From: Bog-756 sp963727075
GTDB taxonomy: Bacteria; Actinomycetota; Acidimicrobiia; Acidimicrobiales; RAAP-2
Reading direction: 5' to 3'
DNA: 64,000 nucleotides
NCBI GenBank assembly: GCA_963727075.1
Contig: CAVSET010000006.1
Coordinates: 1,116,001 to 1,180,000 of the forward strand
Made by a program: the position numbers and the translations under genes
Notes under the pieces: model-generated
Seen by the model: only the letters and a program-made list of their open reading frames with translations
Told to the model about the DNA's origin: nothing
The model's database searches: none
In this document: positions 53,553-61,867 of the stretch, piece after piece
How positions within the stretch are numbered: the stretch's first letter is position 1
Layout: the number at the start of each line of letters is the position of its first letter

Positions 53553-55094
53553 TCATGGCCCGAGGTGGCCCCGGAGCACCTTGCCGAGCGCATTGCGAGG
53601 CAGCTCCTCGACGATGTGGACCCGTCGGGGCCGCTTGTAGGGGGCGAGGGTCGCTTCGGTGAAGGTGGCCAGGTCGTCGACGGACGGCGGCGCCCCGTCG
53701 GCCACGATCCAGGCGGTGACCACCTCGCCCCATTCGTCGGACGGGGAGCCCGTCACCGCCACCTCGGCCACGCCCGGATGGGTGACCAGCACGTCCTCGA
53801 CCTCGGTCGGGTAGACGTTGAACCCCCCGGAGATGATCGTCTCCGCCGAACGTCCCCTGATCACCAGATACCCGTCTTCATCGACACCCCGATCGCCGGT
53901 TCGGAACCAACGACGGCCGTCGTCCGCCGTCAGGAAGGCCTCGGCGTTGGCCGCCGGTCGCTCCCAGTACCCGTCGAAGACGTTTGGCCCCTGCACCGAC
54001 AGCTCGCCCTCGTCGTCCAGTTGCACCTCGACCCCGGGGAGCGGGAAGCCGACCGTCCCGGGACGGCGGGGCCCTTCGTAGGGATTGGAGACGCTCATGG
54101 CGGTCTCGGTCATCCCGTAGCGCTCGAGCACCGTCGAACCCAACGCGGCCTGCATGGCGCCGTGCAGCTCCTTGGACATCGGGGCCGAGCCCGAGACGCA
54201 CAGCCGGAGCCGGCGCAGCTCCGAGGCGTGGCCGGACCGGACCAGGCGGTGGTACATGGTGGGCACACCGAAGAAGAGGGAGGCGTTCACGGCGGTGGCC
54301 GTGTCGGCCACGGTGGCCGGGTCGAACCCGGGCAGTAGCACGGCCGAGGCCCCGGCCAACAGCGTGCCGTAGACACCGACGCACAGCCCGTGGGCGTGGA
54401 ACACGGGAAGGGCGTGGACCAGCCGGTCCTCCGCAGTCCATCGCCAGGCGATCCCCACCGACTCCGCCGCCGCCAGCAGGTTCCGGTGGCGGAGGACCGC
54501 GCCCTTCGGGGTGCCGGTGGTGCCCGACGTGTAGAGGATGAGGGCGGGGTCTCCGGGCTCGGCCTCATCGAGCATCACCTCGTCCCCATCGGGGAGATCC
54601 ACCTCCGGCCCGACGACCACGAGGTGCTCCGGGGACGCTCGCCGGACGGCCTCCTCCTGGTCCGGACGTTCCACGATGGCGGCGGCGGGGCGCGCGTCGG
54701 TGACGATGTGAGCCAGCTCACGCTCGGTGTAGGCGCGGTTGGCCGGGACCACCACCAGGCCGGCTCGCAGCGCGGCGACGTGGGCGACCAGGGCGGCGAT
54801 CGACGAACCGGTCGACCACAGCACCCGGTCACCGGGCTGCAGGCCGACCCCCCGGAGCCGCCCCGCCAACCGCCGGGTGGCCTCCTCGAACTCCCCGGCC
54901 GTCCACCAGTGGCCGCCATCGTCGGAGCGTTCCATCCAAAGGGGAGCGCGGGGAGCAGCCCGGCAACGAGCGGACCACGCCGCCAGCAGCGTGCCCGACG
55001 ACCCGAGGTCGTCGACAGCCAGCTCGACGCCGGCCGGAAGGTGATCATGCCATGGACGCAGGGACTCCTCCCCGTTTGGATCGGGCCGCAGCAC
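53553..55094 (-). CDS. AMP-dependent acyl-CoA synthetase (malonyl-CoA-synthetase-like)
   Basis: 513 residues. Adenylating enzyme: P-loop ALILYTSGTTGTPKGAVLRH, A4/A5 FFGVPTMYHRLVRSGHASEL and LCVSGSAPMSKELHGAMQAA, STVLERYGMTETAMSVSNPY, A8 hinge RWFRTGDRGVDEDGYLVIRG and the A10 lysine motif ELPRNALGKVLRGHL. The pattern GMTETAMSVSNPYEG-RRPG is like MatB/malonate or short-chain acid ligases. It would activate an organic acid to its CoA thioester for the dehydrogenases here. GTG 55094; it stops 23 bases before rnhB starts, and rnhB has its own -10 box. Confidence 0.9.
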   Translation of the reverse strand: MLRPDPNGEESLRPWHDHLPAGVELAVDDLGSSGTLLAAWSARCRAAPRAPLWMERSDDGGHWWTAGEFEEATRRLAGRLRGVGLQPGDRVLWSTGSSIAALVAHVAALRAGLVVVPANRAYTERELAHIVTDARPAAAIVERPDQEEAVRRASPEHLVVVGPEVDLPDGDEVMLDEAEPGDPALILYTSGTTGTPKGAVLRHRNLLAAAESVGIAWRWTAEDRLVHALPVFHAHGLCVGVYGTLLAGASAVLLPGFDPATVADTATAVNASLFFGVPTMYHRLVRSGHASELRRLRLCVSGSAPMSKELHGAMQAALGSTVLERYGMTETAMSVSNPYEGPRRPGTVGFPLPGVEVQLDDEGELSVQGPNVFDGYWERPAANAEAFLTADDGRRWFRTGDRGVDEDGYLVIRGRSAETIISGGFNVYPTEVEDVLVTHPGVAEVAVTGSPSDEWGEVVTAWIVADGAPPSVDDLATFTEATLAPYKRPRRVHIVEELPRNALGKVLRGHLGP

Positions 55095-55277
55095 CTGCGG
55101 GGGCCGGGATCGGACGACGTCCAGTCATAGCCGACGGCGTCGGTGCCGACGACCCCGCCGGCCGCGGGCCAAGGGCGGCGTTCGGGGCCGGTCAAGTTCT
55201 GCTACACCGGTGGGGCAGGGCGGAACATCGTCCGGTACCGGCGGCTCGCCGACCCGGCTCACAGAAAGGAGCAGGCG

Positions 55278-55532
55278 ATGGGACTGATGGACAAGGTCAA
55301 GGCATCGGCTGAGATCGGACTGGCCAAGGCCACCGAGGCCGGGAAGGCGGGACAGGCCAAGCTCGACGCCGCCCAGGCCAAGCACAAGGCCGACGGGCTC
55401 CTCCGCGACCTCGGCGCCGCGGTCTATGCCGAGCATCTCGGACGGGGCACCGATCAGACCACCAAGGAAGCCGAACGGATCGTCGGCGAGCTGAAGGCCT
55501 ACGAGGCGGAGTACGGCCCGATCGGGTCGTGA
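55278..55532 (+). CDS. Small helical protein of unknown function
   Basis: 84 residues, almost entirely charged helix: MGLMDKVKASAEIGLAKATE, then AGKAGQAKLDAAQAKHKADG and LLRDLGAAVYAEHLGRGTD. AAAGGAG lies seven bases before ATG 55278. It resembles small actinobacterial coiled-coil proteins of unknown role, but no family could be assigned. Its stop overlaps the GTG of the GH38 gene by three bases (GTGA), so the two are translated together. Confidence 0.75.
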   Translation: MGLMDKVKASAEIGLAKATEAGKAGQAKLDAAQAKHKADGLLRDLGAAVYAEHLGRGTDQTTKEAERIVGELKAYEAEYGPIGS

Positions 55533-58267
55533 GCCCCGGCGAGGAGCCCTCGGACATCGCCGGATCGGAGACGACGGGGGGCGGGGTCGGGTCGCGCCGC
55601 ATCGCCGTCGTCCCCCACACCCATTGGGACCGCGAGTGGTACGACCCGTTCCAGACCTTCCGCCTCAAGCTGGTCCATCTCGTCGACGACCTGCTGGACC
55701 AGTTGGAAGAGGACGGCGCCTACCGGAATTTCCTGCTCGACGGCCAGGTGGCGGTCATCGACGACTACCTCGAGATCCGGCCGGAGAACGAACGCCGGCT
55801 CCGCGACCTGGCCGCCGCCGGGCGGATCACCGTCGGTCCCTGGTACATCCTCATGGACGAGTTCCTCGTCTCGGGGGAGACGCTCGTCCGGAACCTCCAG
55901 GCCGGCGTCAACCGGGGCGCCGCCTTCGGCGGGGTCATGCCCGTGGGCTACCTGCCCGACATGTTCGGCCATGTCGCCCAGATGCCCCAGCTCCTGACTC
56001 TGGCCGGGATGCACCACGCCGTGGTGTGGCGGGGCGTGCCCTCGGCCATCGACCGGACGGGGTTCTGGTGGTCGTCCCCCGACGGTTCCCGGGTCAGGGC
56101 CGAGTACCTGGTGGCCGGCTACGGCAACGGCGCCGCCCTGCCGGACGACGCCAAGGCGCTGGTGCGCCGGCTCCGGACCCATGTGGAGGAGCTCGCCCCC
56201 TTTCTCGGGGCCGGCGGTCCGCTGCTGCTCATGAACGGGACCGATCACCAACGTCCGCAGCCCTGGCTGGGGCAGGTCGTGGCCGAGGCGAACCAGATGC
56301 AAGGCGAGCTGACACTGGCCATCACGTCACTCCCCGAGTACCTCGAGCGGGCCCCCGACCGCGGGCTCCCCGAATGGCAGGGCGAGCTCCGGTCCGGCGC
56401 CCGGTCCAACCTGCTCATGGGGGTCGCCTCCAATCGAGTCGACGTGAAGCAGGCGGCCAGCCGGTCGGAGCGGGCCCTCGAACAGCTGGCCGAGCCGCTC
56501 TCGGCGCTCTTCCTGCCGGCCGAGGCCTGGCCCGGCCCGTTCCTGGACCTGGCCTGGACCCTGATGATCCGCAACTCGGCCCATGACTCGATCTGCGCCT
56601 GCTCGGTCGACGAGGTCGTCGACGCCGTCCTCCACCGCTATGCCGAGGCTCGCCACCTCGGGGAGGCCCTGGCCGGGGAGGCCCTCGGCGCCCTGGCCAC
56701 CTCGATGGCGGGTCCGGGCCCGGTGGTGGTCAACCCGACGGCGGTCGACCGGAGCGGCGTGGTCGAGGTGGTGGTGACCGCCACCGGCGAGCCCGGTCCG
56801 GACGTGCAGGTGTTGTCGGAGCGGACCGGCCTTCCCGGGACGATCACCCTCGACGGGACCACGGTCCGCAGCCTCCTCGGGCTCATCCAGGGCGCCCGGA
56901 TCGACGTGGACACCTACATCACCGACGTGGCCATGACCGAGGGCGAGACGGGACTCGACCTCACGGTGGTGATCGGCACCGAACCCCGAGAGGGGGTCCC
57001 GGTCGAACAGATCAAGCGCGAGCTGTACACCCGGCTCACCGCCCGACCCGAGACGGAGGTCCGCCTGGCCCTCGACCAGCCGCCGGTGCGACGCATCCTG
57101 GCCCGCCAGCACACCGTCCCCGGGTTCGGTTGGGCCCGGTTCGCGCCGGTCCCCATCCTCCACCCCGTCGAGGTGACCGATGAACCGACCGGTGCGGTCA
57201 CCTTGGCCAACGGCCTGGTCACCGTTGCAATCGACCCGGCAGACGGCACTTTCAGCATCGACGGCATCCCCGGCTTCGGACGCCTCGTCGACAGCGGGGA
57301 CCACGGTGACACCTACAACTACTCACCGCCGCTGGTCGACTCGTTGGTCACGTCGCCCGTCTCGGTGTCGGTGGCGCTCGGCGAGCGGGGCCCGGTCCGG
57401 GCCACCGCATCGATCACCTCGACCTACGCCTGGCCGGCGCGGGTCGACAACGTCGCGAAGGCCAGGGAAGGTAGCCACGAGGTGCCCGTGCGGACGACCG
57501 TCGAGCTGCACGCCGACGAGGCGGTGGTGAGGGTCCGGACCGAGTTCGACAATCCGTCGAGGGACCATCGCCTGCGGGTCCATCTCCCCCTTCCGAAACC
57601 GGCGGCCACGTCCCGGGCCGAGAGCGCCTTCACCATCGTCGAGCGAGGACTCACCGCGGAGGGCAGCAAGGACGAGGTCGGGACGCCCACGTTCCCCTCT
57701 CGGAGGTTCGTCTCGGCTGGAGGCCTGACCGTCGTGCACGAGGGCCTGCTCGAATACGAGCTCGTCGATGTGCAACCGGGCGACGGAGGACACACGGACA
57801 CCGCCGCCACGCTGGCCCTCACGCTCCTGCGGTCGACCGGCATGCTGTCCCGACTGGGTATGAGCACCCGTCCCCTCACCGCCGGCCCCATGACGCCGCT
57901 CGAGGGCCCGCAGCTCATCGGACCGATCGACGTGCGCTACGCCATCGCCCTCGGTGACGTCGACCCCTACCGGATAGCCGAAGACGTGCTGGTCCCCCTG
58001 CCGGTGGTGGCCTCGCTCGGCGGTGGCGAACGCGCCGATCGCGGGTCGGCGCTCTCCGTCCGCGGGGCTGAGGTCTCGGCGGTGCGCCGCGAGGCCGGGC
58101 TGATCGAGGTGCGGGTGTTCAACCCCCGACCGGTGGCCACCACCGTCGAGATCCCCGAACACACAGGCTGGCTGGTCGATCTACGGGGACAGCCGGTGGC
58201 TCCCTTCCAGGGGTCCTTCGAGCTCCGGGCGGAGGGTATCGCCACCGTCCGGCTCGACCCCGGCTGA
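55529..58267 (+). CDS. Glycoside hydrolase family 38 alpha-mannosidase
   Basis: 912 residues. GH38 zinc enzyme: IAVVPHTHWDREWYDPFQTF (His32, Asp34), the nucleophile Asp144 in VGYLPDMFGHVAQMPQLLTL, MHHAVVWRGVPSAIDRTGFW, and the zinc His in MIRNSAHDSICACSVDEVVD near residue 350. The middle and C-terminal beta domains follow, including PIPILHPVEVTDEPTGAVTL-like and HLPLPKPAATSRAESAFTIV regions. No signal peptide, so it acts inside the cell on alpha-mannosides, perhaps recycled glycans. GTG 55529 is coupled to the small helical gene. The last 149 bases overlap the adenylate cyclase frame antisense. Confidence 0.92.
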   Translation: MSPGEEPSDIAGSETTGGGVGSRRIAVVPHTHWDREWYDPFQTFRLKLVHLVDDLLDQLEEDGAYRNFLLDGQVAVIDDYLEIRPENERRLRDLAAAGRITVGPWYILMDEFLVSGETLVRNLQAGVNRGAAFGGVMPVGYLPDMFGHVAQMPQLLTLAGMHHAVVWRGVPSAIDRTGFWWSSPDGSRVRAEYLVAGYGNGAALPDDAKALVRRLRTHVEELAPFLGAGGPLLLMNGTDHQRPQPWLGQVVAEANQMQGELTLAITSLPEYLERAPDRGLPEWQGELRSGARSNLLMGVASNRVDVKQAASRSERALEQLAEPLSALFLPAEAWPGPFLDLAWTLMIRNSAHDSICACSVDEVVDAVLHRYAEARHLGEALAGEALGALATSMAGPGPVVVNPTAVDRSGVVEVVVTATGEPGPDVQVLSERTGLPGTITLDGTTVRSLLGLIQGARIDVDTYITDVAMTEGETGLDLTVVIGTEPREGVPVEQIKRELYTRLTARPETEVRLALDQPPVRRILARQHTVPGFGWARFAPVPILHPVEVTDEPTGAVTLANGLVTVAIDPADGTFSIDGIPGFGRLVDSGDHGDTYNYSPPLVDSLVTSPVSVSVALGERGPVRATASITSTYAWPARVDNVAKAREGSHEVPVRTTVELHADEAVVRVRTEFDNPSRDHRLRVHLPLPKPAATSRAESAFTIVERGLTAEGSKDEVGTPTFPSRRFVSAGGLTVVHEGLLEYELVDVQPGDGGHTDTAATLALTLLRSTGMLSRLGMSTRPLTAGPMTPLEGPQLIGPIDVRYAIALGDVDPYRIAEDVLVPLPVVASLGGGERADRGSALSVRGAEVSAVRREAGLIEVRVFNPRPVATTVEIPEHTGWLVDLRGQPVAPFQGSFELRAEGIATVRLDPG

Positions 58268-59534
58268 GCGGGGCCCCTCCGACGGGGCCGGGTCGGACGC
58301 ACGCCTCATCCGCGCCCGAGCGCCGGGATCCGCTCCGGACGACGAGCTTCTCGCCGCGCTCACGCAACTCGTCGAGCTCCCGCAGCACCACCCCGAGGCG
58401 CTCCCAGCGGACGTTGCGCCGTCGATCGGCACCGGGCTCGGCTCCGGCCCGGGACAGCTTCCAGGCCTGGACCCGACCGATGTCCTTCAGATTGCGGGGT
58501 CGGAGCGCCCGCAACTCGAACCCGCTCACCCCGGTGCCGAGGGCGGTGCGGAACTCATCGGACACGAGCACGGTCCCCGGATGGGCCACGCCGACCAACC
58601 GGCTGGCCAGGTTGACCACCGGACCATAGAAGTCGCCGTCCTGGACCAACACCGGACCGACGGCCAGGGCCACCCGCACATCGGACAGCAGCTCGTCGTC
58701 GGCATAGGCCTCGGCCAGGCTCAGCCCGATCTCGGCCGCGCTCGTCGCCGTCTGAACCACGAACATCACCTCGTCGCCGATCATCTTGACCACCCGGCCG
58801 CCGAGGGCGACCACGGTGTCGTGGGCCACCTCCTCGAACCGGGCCACCACGGCGCCCAGCTCCTCGTCTCCCAGGTGTTGGCTCAGCACGGTGAACCCGA
58901 CCATGTCGGCAAATCCCACCGCGGTCACCGGGCTCATTCCCTCCTCGGGCCGGCGGGCCCGGAGGAGCATGGCCCGCCGGGTGGCGGCCTGCAGGTGGCG
59001 CCGCCAGACGTACTCGAGCAGCCGGGCCATCGCCGGCAACACCGTCTCGGCCTGCCGGGCGAAGTGGTCGGCGTCGATGACGCTGTCACCCGACGTCGCC
59101 AGGATCGGGGTGGACCCGAGGGACGTCTCCGCCTCGGCAATGCGAGCCATGGACGATCCGATGACACGGGCGGTCTGGACGGCCGAGTCGGTGTCCACCA
59201 GTCCCATGGCCATCATCGACTTGAACAGCCGGACAGCCTCGATGTCCATGTCGGTGAAGACACGATCGTCTTCGCCCACGTCGAGGAAGCCCAGGGCTCG
59301 CCACAACCGTTGGGCCGCCTCGATGGGGATGTCGGCCAGCTCCACCACCTCGGTCTGGGTCATGCGGCGCGATGCCGGCACGAGCATCCGGTCCACGACC
59401 AACAAGTCCACCGTGTCGTCGACGATGGCCCGCTCGATCTCCTCGTCGGAGCAGCCCAGATCAACCAGGAGCGAGCGCACCCGCACCAGGGCATCGTGGC
59501 GCAGTTGGGCGTCGGGGCGGCTCGGCTCGGACAC
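58119..59534 (-). CDS. Class III adenylate/guanylate cyclase with N-terminal regulatory domain
   Basis: About 470 residues as read; probably nearer 400. N-terminal 190 residues resemble the Rv1264-type cyclase regulatory domain (VDRMLVPASRRMTQTEVVEL; AQRLWRALGFLDVGEDDRVF). Catalytic domain: VGFADMVGFTVLSQHLGDEE (metal Asp near 210), GGRVVKMIGDEVMFVVQTAT (second Asp), FYGPVVNLASRLVGVAHPGT (Asn and Arg). After residue 395 the sequence becomes Arg/Pro-rich, overlapping the mannosidase gene antisense; a one-base error there would give a stop near 58306. GTG 59534 lies six bases after TAGGGT; GTG 59540 is the alternative. Confidence 0.88.
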   Translation of the reverse strand: MSEPSRPDAQLRHDALVRVRSLLVDLGCSDEEIERAIVDDTVDLLVVDRMLVPASRRMTQTEVVELADIPIEAAQRLWRALGFLDVGEDDRVFTDMDIEAVRLFKSMMAMGLVDTDSAVQTARVIGSSMARIAEAETSLGSTPILATSGDSVIDADHFARQAETVLPAMARLLEYVWRRHLQAATRRAMLLRARRPEEGMSPVTAVGFADMVGFTVLSQHLGDEELGAVVARFEEVAHDTVVALGGRVVKMIGDEVMFVVQTATSAAEIGLSLAEAYADDELLSDVRVALAVGPVLVQDGDFYGPVVNLASRLVGVAHPGTVLVSDEFRTALGTGVSGFELRALRPRNLKDIGRVQAWKLSRAGAEPGADRRRNVRWERLGVVLRELDELRERGEKLVVRSGSRRSGADEACVRPGPVGGAPLSRGRAGRWRYPPPGARRTPGREPPAVPVDRPASLCVRGSRRWWPPVGG

Positions 59535-59540
59535 GGCCAC

Positions 59541-59546
59541 ACCCTA
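59541..59546 (-). promoter_or_regulatory. -10 box TAGGGT of the cyclase gene
   Basis: TAGGGT, six bases (GTGGCC), GTG 59534. Confidence 0.5.
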
Positions 59547-59590
59547 TGCCCCGCCTCCGGTATCCCAGGAGGACGCTCGGCGCCGCCGCG

Positions 59591-59596
59591 TACACT
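59591..59596 (+). promoter_or_regulatory. -10 box TACACT of cofC
   Basis: TACACT, six bases (GTGGCG), GTG 59603. A mirror of the cyclase promoter 50 bases away, with the same GTGGC spacer. Confidence 0.5.
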
Positions 59597-59602
59597 GTGG
59601 CG

Positions 59603-60226
59603 GTGGCAGCCCCCGACCGGTCCTCGCTGCCGGGCCACCCGTTGCACCTCGGGCCACGGGCGGTGCTCATCCCGGTCAAAGCCTTCGATCTCGCCAAGCG
59701 CCGGCTGCATCGAGCCATGAACGAGCGCCAGCGTGCCGAACTGGCCCGGGCCATGGCCGACCGGGTGGTCAGCGCGGCGTTCCCGCTGCCGGTGGCGGTG
59801 GTGTGCGACGACACCGCCGTGGCCGAGTGGGCGAGAACACGCGGCGCGTTGGTGGTGTGGGAACCGGGCCGAGGCCTCAACGGTGCGGTCGAAGCCGGGG
59901 TGAACCGCCTGCGGTCGGGAGGAGTGACGGAGGTGACGGTGGCCCATGCCGACCTCCCGAGGGCCTCGGATCTGTCCGACGTGGAAGGTGACGGTGGCGT
60001 CACCTTGGTGCCGGACCGTTACGGCAACGGCACCAACGTGATGGCACTCCCCACCGATGCCGGGTTCCAGTTCTCCTACGGCCCGGGCTCGTTCGCCCGC
60101 CACCGGGCCGAAGCCCATCGGCTGGGACTGACGGTCCGGGTCCTGGACCGCCCCGACCTGGCGTGGGACATCGACGAGCCAGCCGACGTGGTCCCGGTGG
60201 CCGCCCCCGGTGCCCCGCCCCGATGA
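59603..60226 (+). CDS. cofC: 2-phospho-L-lactate/PEP guanylyltransferase CofC/FbiD
   Basis: 207 residues. Makes the GDP-activated intermediate for the F420 side chain (lactyl- or, in actinobacteria, PEP-derived). Nucleotidyltransferase motif VLIPVKAFDLAKRRLHRAMN, VAVVCDDTAVAEWARTRGAL, HADLPRASDLSDVEGDGGVT (metal Asp) and LVPDRYGNGTNVMALPTDAG, then DIDEPADVV. F420 is a deazaflavin cofactor common in actinobacteria; cofD/fbiA and fbiB are not in the window. GTG 59603 is chosen from the -10 box; GTG 59597 and ATG 59547 are in frame. Confidence 0.92.
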   Translation: MAAPDRSSLPGHPLHLGPRAVLIPVKAFDLAKRRLHRAMNERQRAELARAMADRVVSAAFPLPVAVVCDDTAVAEWARTRGALVVWEPGRGLNGAVEAGVNRLRSGGVTEVTVAHADLPRASDLSDVEGDGGVTLVPDRYGNGTNVMALPTDAGFQFSYGPGSFARHRAEAHRLGLTVRVLDRPDLAWDIDEPADVVPVAAPGAPPR

Positions 60227-61080
60227 CACCGGGGCCCGACGACGACGATGAGGTCAGAGGCCCTCCCGGAGCGAGCGGTCTCCCGGTCGGCGACCTGCTG
60301 ACGTCTGGGCCGATCACCAGCGACCTCTCCACCCCGGAGGTGGCCCTGGCCGTCGGCGCGCACCCGGACGACATCGAGTTCGGCTGCGGCGCCACGCTGG
60401 CCAGATGGGCATCGAACGGGGGCCGGCTCCACTACGTGGTGCTCACCGACGGGTCGAAGGGCAGCTGGGACGCCCGCGCCGACCGGGCCGAACTGGTCTC
60501 GGCCCGCATGGACGAATGTCGGGCGGCCGCGGCGGTGGTGGACGGGCAGGGGGGTCGGGCCCCGTCCGACCGGATCCTCTTCCTGCAGCGGGTGGACGGC
60601 GAGCTCGAGAACGGCGTCGACGAGCGCCGGGCGCTGACCGACATCATCCGGCAGATCCGACCCACGGTGGTTCTGGGCCACGACCCGTGGAGACGGTACC
60701 GGCTCCATCCCGACCACCGGGTGGCCGGCTTCCTGACCGTCGACGCGCTGGTGGCCGCCCGCGACCACCATTTCTTCCCCGAGCTCGAGCTGGCCCCCCA
60801 CCGTCCCCGGTCGTTGTTGCTGTGGGAGGCGGACGAGCCCAACCACGTTGAATCGGCCGGAGGCTTCGAACAGACCAAAGTCGATGCCCTGCTGTGCCAT
60901 CGGAGCCAGCTCGAGTCCACCATGGGCATCTCGGGTGGCCGGCCCGGAGCGCCCACCGATGGTGGGGCCGATGCGGCGACGGCCGGGTTTGCCTCCAAGG
61001 TGCGACTTCAACTGGCCGCTCACGGATCCGTGGGCGGCCTGCCGTCGGCAGAGGCCTTCCGGCTCATCACCGATCTCTGA
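60223..61080 (+). CDS. PIG-L family deacetylase
   Basis: 285 residues. LmbE/PIG-L fold zinc hydrolase: ALAVGAHPDDIEFGCGATLA (H-P-D-D metal motif), HYVVLTDGSKGSWDARADRA, RMDECRAAAAVVDGQGG, GHDPWRRYRLHPDHRVAGFL (H-x-D-H motif). Members remove N-acetyl from sugars, as in mycothiol (MshB/Mca) or GPI-like lipids; specificity unknown. The 40 N-terminal residues are non-conserved. ATG 60223 overlaps the cofC stop (ATGA), so it is co-translated with cofC. Confidence 0.92.
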   Translation: MTPGPDDDDEVRGPPGASGLPVGDLLTSGPITSDLSTPEVALAVGAHPDDIEFGCGATLARWASNGGRLHYVVLTDGSKGSWDARADRAELVSARMDECRAAAAVVDGQGGRAPSDRILFLQRVDGELENGVDERRALTDIIRQIRPTVVLGHDPWRRYRLHPDHRVAGFLTVDALVAARDHHFFPELELAPHRPRSLLLWEADEPNHVESAGGFEQTKVDALLCHRSQLESTMGISGGRPGAPTDGGADAATAGFASKVRLQLAAHGSVGGLPSAEAFRLITDL

Positions 61081-61093
61081 CCCGGCGCGGCGT

Positions 61094-61119
61094 CAGCGGG
61101 GGCCCGAAGGCCCCCGCTG
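61094..61119. terminator. Bidirectional hairpin between the PIG-L gene and tailed HU
   Basis: CAGCGGGGGCC, CGAA tetraloop, GGCCCCCGCTG: an 11-bp perfect stem between two convergent genes. It could end both transcripts. No U tract. Confidence 0.7.
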
Positions 61120-61171
61120 GCCACACTCGAAGACGGCGCGGAACGCCGTCCAGTGTCGTTACGGCAAGCGG

Positions 61172-61867
61172 CTACCGCGAGCGGCGAACCGTCCGCTTTG
61201 CCGCCTTGCGGGCCGGGGCCCGCTTGGCGGCCGACTTCTTCGCCGGACGCTTCTTGGCCGCAGTCTTGCGGGCCGGGGCCCGCTTGGCGGTGCGCTTGGC
61301 GGCCGACTTCTTCGCCGGACGCCTCTTGGCCGCAGTCTTGCGGGCCGGGGCCCGCTTGGCGGTGCGCTTGGCGGCCGACTTCTTCGCCGGACGCCTCTTG
61401 GCCGCAGTCTTGCGGGCCGGGGCCCGCTTGGCGGTGCGCTTGGCGGCAGACTTCTTGGCCGCGGACTTCCTGGCCGGGGCCTTCTTCACCGCCCTTTTGG
61501 CCGTCGCCTTGCGAGCCGCTGTCTTCTTGGCCGGCCTCTTACGGGCCGGCCTCTTAGCTGCTGCCTTCCTCACTGCCATGGATGCTTCCTCCTTGGGGTT
61601 CAACGCCGATTTGAACGCCGAACCGGTGGCGAACCGGACACCCTTCGACGCTGGGATGGGTACCACTGCGCCGGTCCTCGGATTCCGACCCACACGGGGA
61701 CCACGGTCGATTGGATTGAACGCGCCAAAACCGACCACCGTGACCTTCCGTCCGGATCGAACCTCGGTGACGATCGTGTCGAACAACACATCAACAACGT
61801 CTTCCACAGCTTTGCGAGTCGATGTCGTCGACCCACTCACTGTTTTGACGAGTTGAGACCTGTTCAC
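61172..61867 (-). CDS. hupB: HU-like protein with Lys/Ala-rich H1-like tail (HupB type)
   Basis: 231 residues. The first 90 are an HU domain: VNRSQLVKTVSGSTTSTRKA, SGRKVTVVGFGAFNPIDRGP and the arm RVGRNPRTGAVVPIPASKGV. The next 140 are a histone H1-like tail rich in PAKK, AAKR and APARK, built on a 24-residue repeat. GTG 61867 is chosen because GGAGGTGATC, a perfect match to the 16S anti-Shine-Dalgarno, ends directly before it. This is the architecture of mycobacterial HupB. A second, tailless HU lies at 49.2 kb. Confidence 0.93.
   Translation of the reverse strand: MNRSQLVKTVSGSTTSTRKAVEDVVDVLFDTIVTEVRSGRKVTVVGFGAFNPIDRGPRVGRNPRTGAVVPIPASKGVRFATGSAFKSALNPKEEASMAVRKAAAKRPARKRPAKKTAARKATAKRAVKKAPARKSAAKKSAAKRTAKRAPARKTAAKRRPAKKSAAKRTAKRAPARKTAAKRRPAKKSAAKRTAKRAPARKTAAKKRPAKKSAAKRAPARKAAKRTVRRSR
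61200..61450. repeat. 72-bp tandem repeats in the HU tail
   Basis: The units starting GTCTTGCGGGCCGGGGCCCG recur at 61263, 61335 and 61407, 72 bp apart, with a shortened copy before them. Each codes for a 24-residue Lys/Ala/Arg unit such as KTAAKRRPAKKSAAK plus nine more. Confidence 0.9.
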
